Shown here: positions 1-8,676 of the stretch, piece by piece
How the letters are laid out: the number at the start of each line of letters is the position of its first letter
Numbering within the stretch: the first letter of the stretch is position 1
Source of the DNA: Enterobacter cloacae
GTDB taxonomy: Bacteria; Pseudomonadota; Gammaproteobacteria; Enterobacterales; Enterobacteriaceae
Length of the DNA stretch: 64,000 bases
NCBI RefSeq assembly: GCF_013375935.1
Contig: NZ_CP056117.1
Span: forward strand, 2,108,001-2,172,000
Direction of reading: 5' to 3'
Translations under genes and position numbers: made by a program
The notes under the pieces: generated by a model
What the model saw: only the letters and a program-made list of their open reading frames with translations
Database searches by the model: none
What the model was told of the DNA's origin: nothing

Positions 1-426
1 CGCAAACGCGCCGGCAAACGCGCCCGCAGAGAGCGATACCGCCCCGGTGCCAAGACCCAGTACCACGACCGACACCGCTCCGGTTGAGGCCCCCGCCGAC
101 ACGCCGAGCACGTAAGGCTCCGCCAGCGCGTTCTTCAGCAGGCTTTGCAGCACGGCGCCGCAAATGGCTAAGCCGGCCCCGCAGCACGCGGCCACCAGCG
201 CGCGGCTGAGGCGAAAGTCCCAGATGACGCTCTCATAGATGCGGTTGAGGGGAACGTCGGTCAGCCCCAGCTTATTGCCGATGGCGTAAAACACGTTATT
301 CAGCGGGATAGCGAGCTCACCGACGCTGACGCCAAGGGCGATGACAAGAAACAGCAGCGCCACGGCGAGCAGGCATGATGTGGTCAGGAGCACGCCCTGC
401 CGCATCTGGAGTACGACTGAGGACAT
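1..426 (-). CDS. Iron-type ABC transporter permease, FecCD family (partial, C-terminus off the left edge)
   Basis: The first 142 residues of an inner-membrane permease that would import a metal chelate (siderophore, haem or cobalamin type) with a periplasmic binding protein and an ATPase. Visible are a first hydrophobic helix (about residues 15-36) and the family signature running from RLSRALVAA through CGAVLQ and LGVSAGAS (about residues 78-120), which is typical of FecCD/BtuC permeases. The ATG overlaps the stop of the upstream binding-protein gene by one base (TGATG), so the two are translationally coupled. The ligand cannot be told from this fragment. Confidence 0.9.
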   Translation of the reverse strand, partial: MSSVVLQMRQGVLLTTSCLLAVALLFLVIALGVSVGELAIPLNNVFYAIGNKLGLTDVPLNRIYESVIWDFRLSRALVAACCGAGLAICGAVLQSLLKNALAEPYVLGVSAGASTGAVSVVVLGLGTGAVSLSAGAFAGAFA

Positions 427-1424
427 CAGTTCAGTCCCAGTTTTCTGAGCTGTTCACCGACCTGCTCGGCACCGTAAAGCGTGCGGATCGTCGGGTTCAT
501 GGCCTGGCCGTCCATCACCACAATGTGGCCCTTCTTCACCGCGTCCAGCTGGCTGACGGCAGGATCGCTTTTCAGGAATTTAATTTTTTCTTCGGCGTTG
601 TCCAGCGCCCAGCGGTTACGATCGAGGCTTGAAACCACAATCACGTCCGGGTTAGCGGCAATAATGCTTTCCCAGCCCACGGTCGGCCATTCGGTCTCGG
701 AGGTAATGGCGTTGTGGCCGCCCAGCACGTTAGCAATAAACCCGGAGGCGCTGTTTTTACCGCCTACATAGGCGTCAGCCGAAGGCGAGGAGCTTGAGAA
801 CCAGAAAACAAAGGAGAGGTCTTTTTTGTTTTTGCCAAATTCGTGGCGCAGGTCCGCCTCACGCTTTTTAAAGTCGGCGATCACGGCCTGGCCGCGCGCT
901 TCCACGTTGAAAATCTTAGCAAAATCTTCAATCTCTTTATAAAGGTAGGTCATGTCCCACAGCTTCTGGCGGCTGCCGTACATGTCGCCTGCGGCTTTTT
1001 TAGTGGCGCACATGCCCGGGGACAAGTAGCTGTTTACCCCAACGGTTGCCAGATCTTCACGCTTTGCGACCTTACTTTCTGGCCCGAGCAGCAGCGGTAG
1101 TTGTGCAGGTACAAAGTCAGGGTTTTGCGCAAGGATGGATTCCAGCGTAGGAATTTCAACGGTGAGCGTTTTGATTTTGGCGTTCTGCCCGGCCAGCTGC
1201 GGCAGCACTTTGGTCGGCCAGAAGGCGCTGGCTTTCACCTTATCTTCCAGACCCAGCAGCAGCAAAATCTCAACGGTGTTCTGCCCCAGGGCCACGACGC
1301 GCTCGGGCGCGCGGGTAAACGTCTCTTTATAGCCGCAGTTTTCAATGGTCAGTGGATACGTCGTTGCCAGAGCCGAGCTGACCGACGCAACCGCCAGGCC
1401 TAACGCGCAGAGAACCTTTTTCAT
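426..1424 (-). CDS. Periplasmic substrate-binding protein of an iron-type ABC transporter
   Basis: A 332-residue binding protein with an N-terminal signal peptide (MKKVLCALGLAVASVSSALA, probable cleavage after residue 20) and the PF01497-type fold: ERVVALGQNTVEILLLLGL near residue 42 and NPDVIVV near residue 258. It would capture a metal chelate in the periplasm and deliver it to the permease encoded immediately downstream. A Fur-like site about 30 bases upstream suggests iron repression. In E. coli this position beside fhlA is occupied by ygbA and mutS, so the transporter is an accessory insertion. The substrate is unknown; ferric siderophore is the default guess from the family. Confidence 0.88.
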   Translation of the reverse strand: MKKVLCALGLAVASVSSALATTYPLTIENCGYKETFTRAPERVVALGQNTVEILLLLGLEDKVKASAFWPTKVLPQLAGQNAKIKTLTVEIPTLESILAQNPDFVPAQLPLLLGPESKVAKREDLATVGVNSYLSPGMCATKKAAGDMYGSRQKLWDMTYLYKEIEDFAKIFNVEARGQAVIADFKKREADLRHEFGKNKKDLSFVFWFSSSSPSADAYVGGKNSASGFIANVLGGHNAITSETEWPTVGWESIIAANPDVIVVSSLDRNRWALDNAEEKIKFLKSDPAVSQLDAVKKGHIVVMDGQAMNPTIRTLYGAEQVGEQLRKLGLN

Positions 1425-1455
1425 TAAACGCTACCCTTCACAAGAATTGTTTGAT

Positions 1456-1473
1456 GCAAATGAAACGCATTAT
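1456..1473 (-). promoter_or_regulatory. Candidate Fur box upstream of the ABC transporter genes
   Basis: Read on the minus strand, ATAATGCGTTTCATTTGC matches 12 of 18 positions of the Fur consensus core (ATAATGATAATCATTATC), with both ATAATG and TCATT half-sites kept. It lies about 30 bases upstream of the binding-protein start. The match is by eye. Confidence 0.5.
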
Positions 1474-1536
1474 TAAGGCGGAATTTTATACAGAGGAAAA
1501 TATATTGTGTCAATGTGGGACAATTACGCAGGGTGA

Positions 1537-1563
1537 TAAAAGGCGATGCCGGAAGGCACCGCC
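1537..1563 (-). terminator. Rho-independent terminator after fhlA
   Basis: On the minus strand a 9-bp stem (GGCGGTGCC / GGCATCGCC, one G-T pair) with a TTCC loop is followed by TTTTAT, just past the fhlA stop. The core also resembles an enterobacterial REP palindrome. Confidence 0.65.
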
Positions 1564-1573
1564 GGGACAGGGG

Positions 1574-3646
1574 TTAAGTGAGGCTCTCTTTATCAATTCC
1601 CAGCCGCTTCATGCGCGAGAGCAGGGTGGTGCGCTTCAGCCCGAGCCGTTGCGCCGCGCCTTTCGGCCCGGCCACCACGCCGTTGGTCTCCCTGAGCACG
1701 CGCAAAATAAGCTGATATTCATCCTCTCCCTCCTTCGCAACCTCGGTTGCGGCCACGGTCGTTTCCGCAAGAGAAACCTCCGGCAGGGACAGCTGAAGCA
1801 CGTTCCCGCGCGTCAGCAGCACCGCGCGCTCGATGACGTTTTCCAGCTCGCGCACGTTGCCCGGCCACTCCATTGCCGAGAGGGTGCGTAGCGTTTCGGC
1901 AGGGATACTGTCGATATTCCGCCCCATCCGGCGGGCAATCTTCGCGGTAAAGGCTTTCACCAGCAGCGGAATATCTTCCGGGCGCTCGCGCAGCGGCGGC
2001 AGGCAGATCGGGAACACGTTCAGGCGATAGTAGAGATCGCTTCTGAACTCACGGTCTGCGACCATTTTTTTCAGATCGCGGTTGGTGGCGGCAATCAGGC
2101 GCACGTCGGTCTGGATCAGCTTGTTGCTGCCCAGACGCTCAAACTCCTGCTCCTGCAGCACGCGCAGCAGCTTGGGCTGGAGCTCCAGCGGCATATCGCC
2201 CACTTCGTCGAGGAACAAAGAGCTTTTATCCGCCAGCTCAAAACGGCCCAGCCGCTGGCTGCTGGCGCCGGTAAAGGCACCGCGCTCGTGGCCGAACAGG
2301 TCGCTTTCCAGTAAGCCAGCAGGCATCGCCGCGCAGTTCATCTTCACCATCCGGCGGCTGTTGCGGTTGCTCAGGTTGTGGATCGCCCGGGCAATCAGCT
2401 CTTTCCCGGTGCCGGTTTCACCGAGGATCAGCACCGTGCTGTCGCTTTGCGCCACCATCTCCACCTGCTTGAGCACGCTGTACATGGCATCGCTGCGCCC
2501 GATGATTTCGCCAAACTCGCTGTCCACGTTGTTGAGCTGCTCGGTCAGCGCCAGGTTCTCGTCCACCAGCCGCTCCTTCAGGCGGTGGATCTCCTGATAG
2601 GCGAGGGCATTATCCAGGGCGATGGAGATACGCTCGGCAATCTGGCGCAGCAGCTTGAGGTTGGCGGTGGTAAATACCGCCTCGTCGCACTGCGCCAGTT
2701 TGAGCACGCCGAGCATGGTGTTGCCGGACATCAGCGGCAGCAGGCACAGGGTCTGGATCTTATTGCCCCAGGTGTTGAACAGCATGCGCTCGTACGGCGC
2801 CAGCGGATCCTGCTCGCTGAGATTCAGCAGCAGGATCTCTTTGCTTTTAAATACCCGCTCAGAAAGAGTGCCCGCTTCGTCCACCTCGCTCTGCTCGTGC
2901 GCCGGATTAGCCTCATCGAGGTAGTGGGTGGAATAGATGTTGAGCTTGCCTTTACGGTTCCCGCGCAGCGCAATGCTGATGGCGTCGATCTTGAAGTAGT
3001 GGTGGATCTCTTTGGCGACCTCGCTGACCAGCTCATCCATATCGAGCCGCGACAGAACGGCATTGGTGATCGCCACCAGAATGCGGAAGTTATCGCGCTC
3101 GCGGCTCAGCAGGTCGTAATCCACGTTATTGGTGACGCGGCTTTGGATCTGCTCGGCGACGACGGCCACAATCTGGGTAAAGGTATGCAGGCGCTCGTAC
3201 TCCGCCTCGCTCCAGGGCTGGTCGGTATTGCGGATAAACTCGCAGCCGCCAAAAATATGCCCCTCCACCGCCAGCGGCAGCATGCTGTAGTGGCCGAACG
3301 GGTGGTAAAGGTTGCTCTCTGCAAGCTTAGGCCAGGCCTGGCGGAACTGGTCAAAGTTGCAGTGCAGGGCTTCCGGGCGGGAGAGGATACGGCGCACCGG
3401 GCCGTGCGCCAGGAACGTTTCATCTTCATACTCGAAGACCTTGCCGTTATCACGCGTTGAGAAATAGCTCGCGCGCTGGGTTGCGCTATGCCAGAGCACA
3501 ATGGCGGCGCTGTCCGCCAGCGCGGATTGCCTGACCAGCCGCGTCAGGGCATCGCTCAGCGCGCCGAGATCGGGCTGTTGTAAAAGAGTGCGCGTGATGT
3601 CAAACAGGCCCTGCTGTCCAAGATCGCTCATCGGTGTATACGGCAT
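1574..3646 (-). CDS. fhlA: Formate hydrogenlyase transcriptional activator FhlA
   Basis: A 690-residue sigma-54-dependent activator that senses formate and turns on the hyc, hyp and hydN-hypF promoters. Two GAF-type sensory regions occupy roughly residues 1-350. The AAA+ domain has Walker A GETGTGKE at 409-416 and the sigma-54 contact loop GAFTGA at 456-461. A Fis-type helix-turn-helix lies near the C-terminus. The start chosen is the ATG giving MPYTPMSD, which matches the E. coli N-terminus and has GGAAAG upstream; an upstream in-frame ATG lacks such support. It is the last gene of the hypABCDE-fhlA unit, 62 bases after hypE. Confidence 0.97.
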   Translation of the reverse strand: MPYTPMSDLGQQGLFDITRTLLQQPDLGALSDALTRLVRQSALADSAAIVLWHSATQRASYFSTRDNGKVFEYEDETFLAHGPVRRILSRPEALHCNFDQFRQAWPKLAESNLYHPFGHYSMLPLAVEGHIFGGCEFIRNTDQPWSEAEYERLHTFTQIVAVVAEQIQSRVTNNVDYDLLSRERDNFRILVAITNAVLSRLDMDELVSEVAKEIHHYFKIDAISIALRGNRKGKLNIYSTHYLDEANPAHEQSEVDEAGTLSERVFKSKEILLLNLSEQDPLAPYERMLFNTWGNKIQTLCLLPLMSGNTMLGVLKLAQCDEAVFTTANLKLLRQIAERISIALDNALAYQEIHRLKERLVDENLALTEQLNNVDSEFGEIIGRSDAMYSVLKQVEMVAQSDSTVLILGETGTGKELIARAIHNLSNRNSRRMVKMNCAAMPAGLLESDLFGHERGAFTGASSQRLGRFELADKSSLFLDEVGDMPLELQPKLLRVLQEQEFERLGSNKLIQTDVRLIAATNRDLKKMVADREFRSDLYYRLNVFPICLPPLRERPEDIPLLVKAFTAKIARRMGRNIDSIPAETLRTLSAMEWPGNVRELENVIERAVLLTRGNVLQLSLPEVSLAETTVAATEVAKEGEDEYQLILRVLRETNGVVAGPKGAAQRLGLKRTTLLSRMKRLGIDKESLT

Positions 3647-3708
3647 TGTTGCTTTCCAATAGAAACTGGCAAAAAGAGACGTTCGGCGCTGACCGCTATT
3701 GATGCGGT

Positions 3709-4719
3709 CTAGCAAATTCGGGGTAACGGTTCAGCGTGCGGCAGATCCAGCGTGCGCTTCACGCCGTAAAGCCCGGTCAGGCGCACCCCTTTGCGCTCAA
3801 CCACTTCACCTATGATGGCGGCCTCTTTCCCTGAAGGATGCGCACGCAGCTTCTCCAGCACGGCTTCGGCAGCCTGGCGCTCCACGCCGATCAGCAGCTT
3901 GCCCTCGTTGGCAAAGTTCAGCGGGTCGAGCCCCAGCAGTTCGCACAGGCCGCGAACGGCAGGCCTGACGGGCAGGCTGCGCTCGTTAAGCTCGATACCA
4001 CAGCCACTGCTGGCGGCAAACTCATGCACCACGGCATTCACGCCGCCGCGGGTGGCATCGCGCAGCGCTTTCACGCCGGGAACGGTCCGCAGCGTCTGGA
4101 TCAGCGGCGTGAGTACCGCGCAGTCGCTGCACAGCTCGCCGTCCAGCCCCAGGCCTTCGCGCAGGTTAAGGATCGTCGCGCCGTGACAGCCCAGCGTGCC
4201 GGTCACCAGCAGCACGTCGCCCGCGCTGAGCCGCTGCGCGCCCCAGTGAACGTCGGCGGGAATCGCCCCCATTCCGGCGGTGTTGATGAACAGCTTATCA
4301 GCCGCGCCGCGTTGCACTACCTTGGTATCCCCGGTGACGATGGCGATACCCGCCTCGCGGGCGGTGTGCGCCATGCTGTTCACCACCGCCGCGAGCGTCT
4401 CCATCGCCAGACCTTCTTCGAGGATAAACCCGCAGGAGAGGTAGCGGGGGATCGCCCCGCTGACGGCCACGTCGTTGGCCGTGCCGCAGACGGCGAGCTT
4501 GCCGATATCGCCGCCCGGGAAGAACAGCGGGTCAATCACGTAGCTGTCGGTGGAGAACGCCAGCCGGTCGCCCTGGGCGGTGAGCGTTGAGAGCGCGATG
4601 CGCGCCTGATCCTCCTGCTCGGCGAGCCAGGGGTTATTAAAGGCTTCCATGAACAGCCGGTTAATCAGCTGCTGCATCGCCTGTCCACCGCTTCCGTGCG
4701 CCATTTCCACCGTGTTCAT
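3709..4719 (-). CDS. hypE: Hydrogenase maturation factor HypE (carbamoyl dehydratase)
   Basis: A 336-residue PurM-like ATP-dependent enzyme that dehydrates the thiocarbamate on its own C-terminal cysteine to thiocyanate, giving the cyanide ligands of the nickel-iron hydrogenase active site. The essential C-terminal PRIC tetrapeptide is present, as are AHGSGG at the N-terminus and the FSTDSYVIDPLFFPGG motif near residue 55. It takes the carbamoyl group from HypF and works with HypC-HypD. Its ATG overlaps the hypD stop by four bases (ATGA), implying coupled translation. Confidence 0.97.
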   Translation of the reverse strand: MNTVEMAHGSGGQAMQQLINRLFMEAFNNPWLAEQEDQARIALSTLTAQGDRLAFSTDSYVIDPLFFPGGDIGKLAVCGTANDVAVSGAIPRYLSCGFILEEGLAMETLAAVVNSMAHTAREAGIAIVTGDTKVVQRGAADKLFINTAGMGAIPADVHWGAQRLSAGDVLLVTGTLGCHGATILNLREGLGLDGELCSDCAVLTPLIQTLRTVPGVKALRDATRGGVNAVVHEFAASSGCGIELNERSLPVRPAVRGLCELLGLDPLNFANEGKLLIGVERQAAEAVLEKLRAHPSGKEAAIIGEVVERKGVRLTGLYGVKRTLDLPHAEPLPRIC

Positions 4720-5837
4720 GCTTCACACTCCTGGTTGCGATATTGATACCACGCGGCGCATGCCCCTTCGGAGGAGACCATCAGCGCGCCAAACGCGGTT
4801 TGCGGGTTACAGGCGTTGCCGAATAACGGGCAGTGATGAGGTTTGCACCTGCCGGTGAGCACGTCGCCGCAGCGGGCGCGGGGATCGTCACACACCTGCT
4901 GCGGCCGCGGGCGGAAGTGCATTTCGGCATCAAAGGCGTGATACGCGGGCGTCAGGCGCACGCCGGAGTTGGCAATCAGCCCCAGCCCGCGCCACTCGCT
5001 GTCGCCCTCAACGCTAAACGCGTCGGCTATTGCCCGCTGCGCCCGTATATTTCCCGCATCGGGCACCACGCGGCGATACTGATTTTCTACCGCGCTCAGG
5101 GCTGCTATTTTCTGCTCAACCAGCATGGTCACGCCTTGCAGTAGATCAAGCGGTTCGAAACCAGCCACCACTAACGGACGATTGTACCGTTCGGCGATAA
5201 AACCGTAGGCTTCTGTGCCAATCACCATGCTGACGTGGCCCGGGGCCAGAAACGCGTCAATGCCGTTATCCGGCGCCTCCAGCAGGCTGCGCAGCGTGGG
5301 GATGAGGGTGATGTGCTGACAGAAAAAGAAAAAGTTAGTGACGTGGCGGGCCTTCGCCTGCTGAAGGGTGATGGCGGTTGCGGGCATGGTGGTTTCAAAA
5401 CCCAGCCCGAAGAAGACGACCTTGCGGTCGGGGTTATTCATGGCAAGCGTCAGGGCGTCCATCGGCGAGTAGACGATCCGCACGTCCGCGCCGCGCGCCT
5501 TCGCCTGGAGCAGCGAGCCATTTTTCCCCGGTACCCGCATGGCGTCGCCAAAGGTGCAAAAAATCACGCCGGGCCGGCTGGCGATGTCGATACAGCTGTC
5601 GATGCGGCCCATCGGCAGAACGCACACCGGGCAGCCGGGGCCGTGGATAAACTCGATATTCTCCGGCAGCAGCTGGTCGAGGCCAAATTTAAAGATGGCG
5701 TGCGTATGTCCGCCGCACACCTCCATGATCCGCAGCGGCCTCTCCTGGGTGTAGTCCAGCAGCGCCGCGCGCGCTTTCAGGCGCTCGATAAGCTGTAGCA
5801 CCTGCTCCGGCGAGCGGTATTCATCAACGTAACGCAT
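4716..5837 (-). CDS. hypD: Hydrogenase maturation factor HypD (iron-sulfur scaffold)
   Basis: A 373-residue protein that, with HypC, holds the Fe(CN)2CO unit during assembly of the hydrogenase active site. Conserved cysteine motifs are visible: CGGHTHAIFKFG (about residue 41), GPGCPVC (about residue 67) and a C-terminal set (RCGDVLTGRCKPHHCPLFG) for the 4Fe-4S cluster. The length equals E. coli HypD. It lies between hypC (3-base gap) and hypE (4-base overlap). Confidence 0.97.
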   Translation of the reverse strand: MRYVDEYRSPEQVLQLIERLKARAALLDYTQERPLRIMEVCGGHTHAIFKFGLDQLLPENIEFIHGPGCPVCVLPMGRIDSCIDIASRPGVIFCTFGDAMRVPGKNGSLLQAKARGADVRIVYSPMDALTLAMNNPDRKVVFFGLGFETTMPATAITLQQAKARHVTNFFFFCQHITLIPTLRSLLEAPDNGIDAFLAPGHVSMVIGTEAYGFIAERYNRPLVVAGFEPLDLLQGVTMLVEQKIAALSAVENQYRRVVPDAGNIRAQRAIADAFSVEGDSEWRGLGLIANSGVRLTPAYHAFDAEMHFRPRPQQVCDDPRARCGDVLTGRCKPHHCPLFGNACNPQTAFGALMVSSEGACAAWYQYRNQECEA

Positions 5838-5840
5838 ATG

Positions 5841-6113
5841 CTAGCGCTCCTCGCCGTACAGCAGGGCGCCCACGTCCGGCTCGACGTCGAACATATTCTG
5901 CAGGGCGTCCAGCGTGTCGCGGGCTTCTGCTTCATTAATCACGCTCATGGCAAACCCCACGTGCACCAGCACCCGCTGGCCGAGGCGCGAGGCCCCCGCT
6001 TCATCGTGGCTGCCCACCAGCGTCAGATCCACGTCGCGCAGAATGCCGCAGACCTCCACTTTGGCCTGATTCCCGTCAATGGAATGGATTTGTCCGGGTA
6101 CGCCTATGCACAT
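5841..6113 (-). CDS. hypC: Hydrogenase maturation chaperone HypC
   Basis: A 90-residue chaperone of the HypC/HybG family. It begins MCIGVPGQ, so the essential Cys2 that coordinates iron and contacts the hydrogenase large-subunit precursor is present. It partners HypD and then pre-HycE. The start overlaps the 3' end of hypB by 10 bases, consistent with the tight hyp operon. Confidence 0.96.
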   Translation of the reverse strand: MCIGVPGQIHSIDGNQAKVEVCGILRDVDLTLVGSHDEAGASRLGQRVLVHVGFAMSVINEAEARDTLDALQNMFDVEPDVGALLYGEER

Positions 6114-6967
6114 CGTTCACTCTCCAGCCAGTCCAGCCAGGCGTCCATCCCGTCGCCGCGCGTGGCGGAGACCAGCAGGATATGAATGTCCGGATTTACC
6201 TCCCGCGCGTAGGCCAGACAGGTATCCACGTCGAAATTCAGGTACGGCAGCAGGTCGACCTTGTTCAGCAGCATGACGGAGGCGGCGGCGAACATGTGCG
6301 GGTACTTCAGCGGCTTGTCCTCCCCTTCGGTAACGGAGAGTACCGCCACTTTATGCCGTTCGCCGAGATCGAAGCTTGCCGGGCACACCAGGTTACCGAC
6401 GTTTTCAATAAACAGGATGCCGTTCTCAGCCAGCGGCAGGCGCGGAGCGGCGTCGGCAATCATCTGCGCGTCCAGATGGCAGCCTTTGCCGGTGTTAACC
6501 TGAATCGCCGGGGTGCCGGTTTCGCGGATGCGCGCCGCGTCGTTAACGGTTTGCTGATCGCCTTCAATCACCGCGCAGGAGACGCGTTCGTTCAGGCGCC
6601 TGAGGGTTTCGGTCAGCAGGGTCGTTTTACCGGAGCCGGGGCTGGAGACCAGGTTCAGCACCAGCTGTTTGCGCGCGGCAAAGCGCGCGCGGTTGCGGGC
6701 GGCGAGCCGGTTATTTTTGTCCAGCACGTCGATCTCTACCTCCAGCATCTGGCGCTGGCTCATGCCCGGTGCGTGAGTGCCCGCTTCGCCGTGGCCGTAG
6801 TGCAGGTCGCCCGCGGCGGAACGCTGCGGCGCAAAGGTAATACCGGTCAGGGGCGCCGCAGGGCGCGGGGCAGGGGAAAAGGGGGCGGAGCGAAACGCGG
6901 AGTGAGGACGATGTTCATCCCCTTCTATATACAGGTTGCCTTCGGCGCAACCGCAGGTACTACACAT
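6104..6967 (-). CDS. hypB: Hydrogenase nickel insertion GTPase HypB
   Basis: A 287-residue SIMIBI-class GTPase that loads nickel into the hydrogenase large subunit with HypA. The N-terminal high-affinity nickel motif (Cys2, Cys5, Cys7 in MCSTCGC) is followed by a short His-containing linker. The P-loop SSPGSGKT is at 108-115, and the metal-binding Cys163-His164 pair lies in NTGKGCH. No long poly-His tract is present, so nickel storage is probably limited. The gene starts 3 bases after hypA. Confidence 0.96.
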   Translation of the reverse strand: MCSTCGCAEGNLYIEGDEHRPHSAFRSAPFSPAPRPAAPLTGITFAPQRSAAGDLHYGHGEAGTHAPGMSQRQMLEVEIDVLDKNNRLAARNRARFAARKQLVLNLVSSPGSGKTTLLTETLRRLNERVSCAVIEGDQQTVNDAARIRETGTPAIQVNTGKGCHLDAQMIADAAPRLPLAENGILFIENVGNLVCPASFDLGERHKVAVLSVTEGEDKPLKYPHMFAAASVMLLNKVDLLPYLNFDVDTCLAYAREVNPDIHILLVSATRGDGMDAWLDWLESERCA

Positions 6968-6970
6968 ACA

Positions 6971-7321
6971 TTACTCCTTCTCGATTTCGAGGCGTTGGAT
7001 CTGCATCCCGTCATCCGCCACGATGCGTAGCCCGGCGCTCTGGCACTGCGGGCAGCGCTGCACCTTTGAAGACAGCAGCGTGACGTACTGTTGGCACTTC
7101 TCGCACCAGCACTCCGCCTGCTGCTCGTCGATATGCAGCTCGCAGCCTTCTGCCAGCGTGCCGCGGCACACCAGTTCAAAACAGAAGGTCAGGGCGCTGG
7201 TCTCGACGCAGGAAAACGCGCCGACCTTCAGCCAGACGCCGGTCACGCGCTTCGCGTGGTTCAGTACCGCCTGCTGTTCGATAAGTTCGAGTGCCCGCTG
7301 GCAGAGGGTGATTTCGTGCAT
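6971..7321 (-). CDS. hypA: Hydrogenase maturation nickel metallochaperone HypA
   Basis: A 116-residue nickel chaperone that delivers nickel with HypB. The nickel site begins at His2 (MHEITLCQ), and the zinc site is formed by CxxC pairs at Cys73/Cys76 and Cys90/Cys93. It is the first gene of the leftward hypABCDE-fhlA unit and has a sigma-54 promoter 30-45 bases upstream. Confidence 0.96.
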   Translation of the reverse strand: MHEITLCQRALELIEQQAVLNHAKRVTGVWLKVGAFSCVETSALTFCFELVCRGTLAEGCELHIDEQQAECWCEKCQQYVTLLSSKVQRCPQCQSAGLRIVADDGMQIQRLEIEKE

Positions 7322-7350
7322 GACGCCTCCTTAATGAATTGCCCGTTCAA

Positions 7351-7366
7351 TGCAATAACGGTGCCA
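7351..7366 (-). promoter_or_regulatory. Sigma-54 promoter of the hyp operon
   Basis: On the minus strand TGGCACCGTTATTGCA fits the -24/-12 consensus TGGCAC-N5-TTGCA exactly, with GG and GC 12 bases apart. It faces hypA. Confidence 0.9.
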
Positions 7367-7401
7367 GCTTGATTTCCGTTACGGCGTGACGATGTCAACG
7401 C

Positions 7402-7414
7402 TGTCGAAATGACA
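7402..7414. promoter_or_regulatory. Candidate FhlA upstream activating site between hypA and hycA
   Basis: TGTCGAAATGACA carries the TGTCG and TGACA half-sites reported for FhlA binding, and further partial copies (CGTCGACA, GTGACAG) follow to about 7436. It lies between the two divergent sigma-54 promoters, about 36 bases from the hypA one and 67 from the hycA one, so it could serve both by DNA looping. Confidence 0.5.
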
Positions 7415-7480
7415 CGTCGACACGGCGGCAGTGACAGCATCTTTGTAAATAAAACTTATATAAATCAATCAAATAAAAAC

Positions 7481-7496
7481 TGGCACGGAATCTGCT
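7481..7496 (+). promoter_or_regulatory. Sigma-54 promoter of the hyc operon
   Basis: TGGCACGGAATCTGCT has the GG and GC dinucleotides 12 bases apart and the full -24 TGGCAC. It is about 35 bases upstream of the hycA start. Confidence 0.88.
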
Positions 7497-7531
7497 ATAC
7501 AGCCGCTATCTCCATTAACCGGATACCTTTT

Positions 7532-7996
7532 ATGACTATTTGGGAAATTAGCGAAAAAGCGGATTACATCGCGCAACGTCATCAGCAGCTTCAGGAGCAG
7601 TGGCACCTGTACTGCAATTCACTGGTCCAGGGGATCACGCTGTCGAAGGCCCATCTGCACCACGCCATGAGCTGCGCGGCACAGGGAGACATGCGCTTCG
7701 TGTTATTCGGCCACTTTACGATTTACGTCACCCTGGCGGACATCTTCAACAGCCACACGATTGAGTACTACGTTGAGACGAAAGAGGGCGACAGGCACTG
7801 CATCGCCCGGGCGCAGCTGATGGCGGACGGCATGGTGGACGGTCACGTCAGCAACCGCGATCGCCAGCAGGTGCTGGAGCACTATCTGGAGAAGATCGCG
7901 CCGGTTTACAACGGCCTCTATCACGCCGTTGAGCATGATTTGCCGATCAACCTGAAACAGCTGATCGACGGAAAATCCGCGGCGAACGTGGCCTGA
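7532..7996 (+). CDS. hycA: Formate hydrogenlyase regulatory protein HycA
   Basis: A 154-residue protein that counteracts FhlA and dampens hyc and hyp expression in E. coli. It closely matches E. coli HycA throughout (MTIWEISEKADYIAQRH at the start, HYLEKIAPVY near residue 115). The start was set at the ATG giving MTIWEISEK; a longer frame runs upstream but would include the sigma-54 promoter. It is the first gene of the hyc operon. No enzymatic motif is visible. Confidence 0.93.
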   Translation: MTIWEISEKADYIAQRHQQLQEQWHLYCNSLVQGITLSKAHLHHAMSCAAQGDMRFVLFGHFTIYVTLADIFNSHTIEYYVETKEGDRHCIARAQLMADGMVDGHVSNRDRQQVLEHYLEKIAPVYNGLYHAVEHDLPINLKQLIDGKSAANVA

Positions 7997-8067
7997 AAAG
8001 CGAGTGTCGAGAAGTGTCGATAAGACAGCTTTTTCGTCAAAAATGACCATCACCAGAGGATGACCCG

Positions 8068-8676
8068 GTGAACCGTTTTGTAATTGCTGACTCGACGGTC
8101 TGTATTGGCTGTCGAACCTGTGAGGCGGCGTGTTCGGAAACGCACCGCCAGCACGGGCTACAGTCCATGCCGCGCCTGCGCGTCATGCGTAATGAGAAAG
8201 AGTCTGCGCCGCAGCTCTGCCACCACTGTGAAGATGCCCCGTGCGCGGGCGTCTGTCCGGTAAACGCTATTACCCGCGTCGATGGCGCGGTGCAGCTGAA
8301 CGAAAGCCTGTGCGTGAGCTGCAAGCTGTGCGCCATCGCCTGCCCGTTCGGCGCCATTGAATTTTCCGGCAGCCGTCCGCTGCACGTTCCGGCGAACGCC
8401 AATACCCCGAAAGCGCCGCCTGCGCCACCGGCTCCGGCACGGGTGAGCACGCTGCTCGACTGGGTTCCGGGCGTGCGGGCCGTTGCGGTGAAGTGCGACC
8501 TGTGCAGCTTCGATGAGCAGGGTCCGGCCTGCGTGCGGACCTGCCCGACGAAGGCGCTCATTCTGGTCAACATTCGCGATATTGCCCGCACCAGCAGGCG
8601 CAAGCGCGAGCTGACCATTAATACCGACGTCGGCGATCTGTCGCTGCTGCGGGCGCTTAACGAGGGGGCGAAATGA
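8068..8676 (+). CDS. hycB: Hydrogenase-3 / FHL electron transfer subunit HycB
   Basis: A 202-residue ferredoxin-like protein that carries electrons from formate dehydrogenase H to hydrogenase-3. Four 4Fe-4S cysteine clusters are visible (CIGCRTCEAAC, CHHCEDAPCAGVC, CVSCKLCAIAC and CDLCSFDEQGPACVRTC). It begins with GTG, as judged from the match MNRFVIADST and the RBS GAGGATG just upstream. It overlaps hycC by four bases. It is a paralogue of HydN in this window. Confidence 0.96.
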   Translation: MNRFVIADSTVCIGCRTCEAACSETHRQHGLQSMPRLRVMRNEKESAPQLCHHCEDAPCAGVCPVNAITRVDGAVQLNESLCVSCKLCAIACPFGAIEFSGSRPLHVPANANTPKAPPAPPAPARVSTLLDWVPGVRAVAVKCDLCSFDEQGPACVRTCPTKALILVNIRDIARTSRRKRELTINTDVGDLSLLRALNEGAK

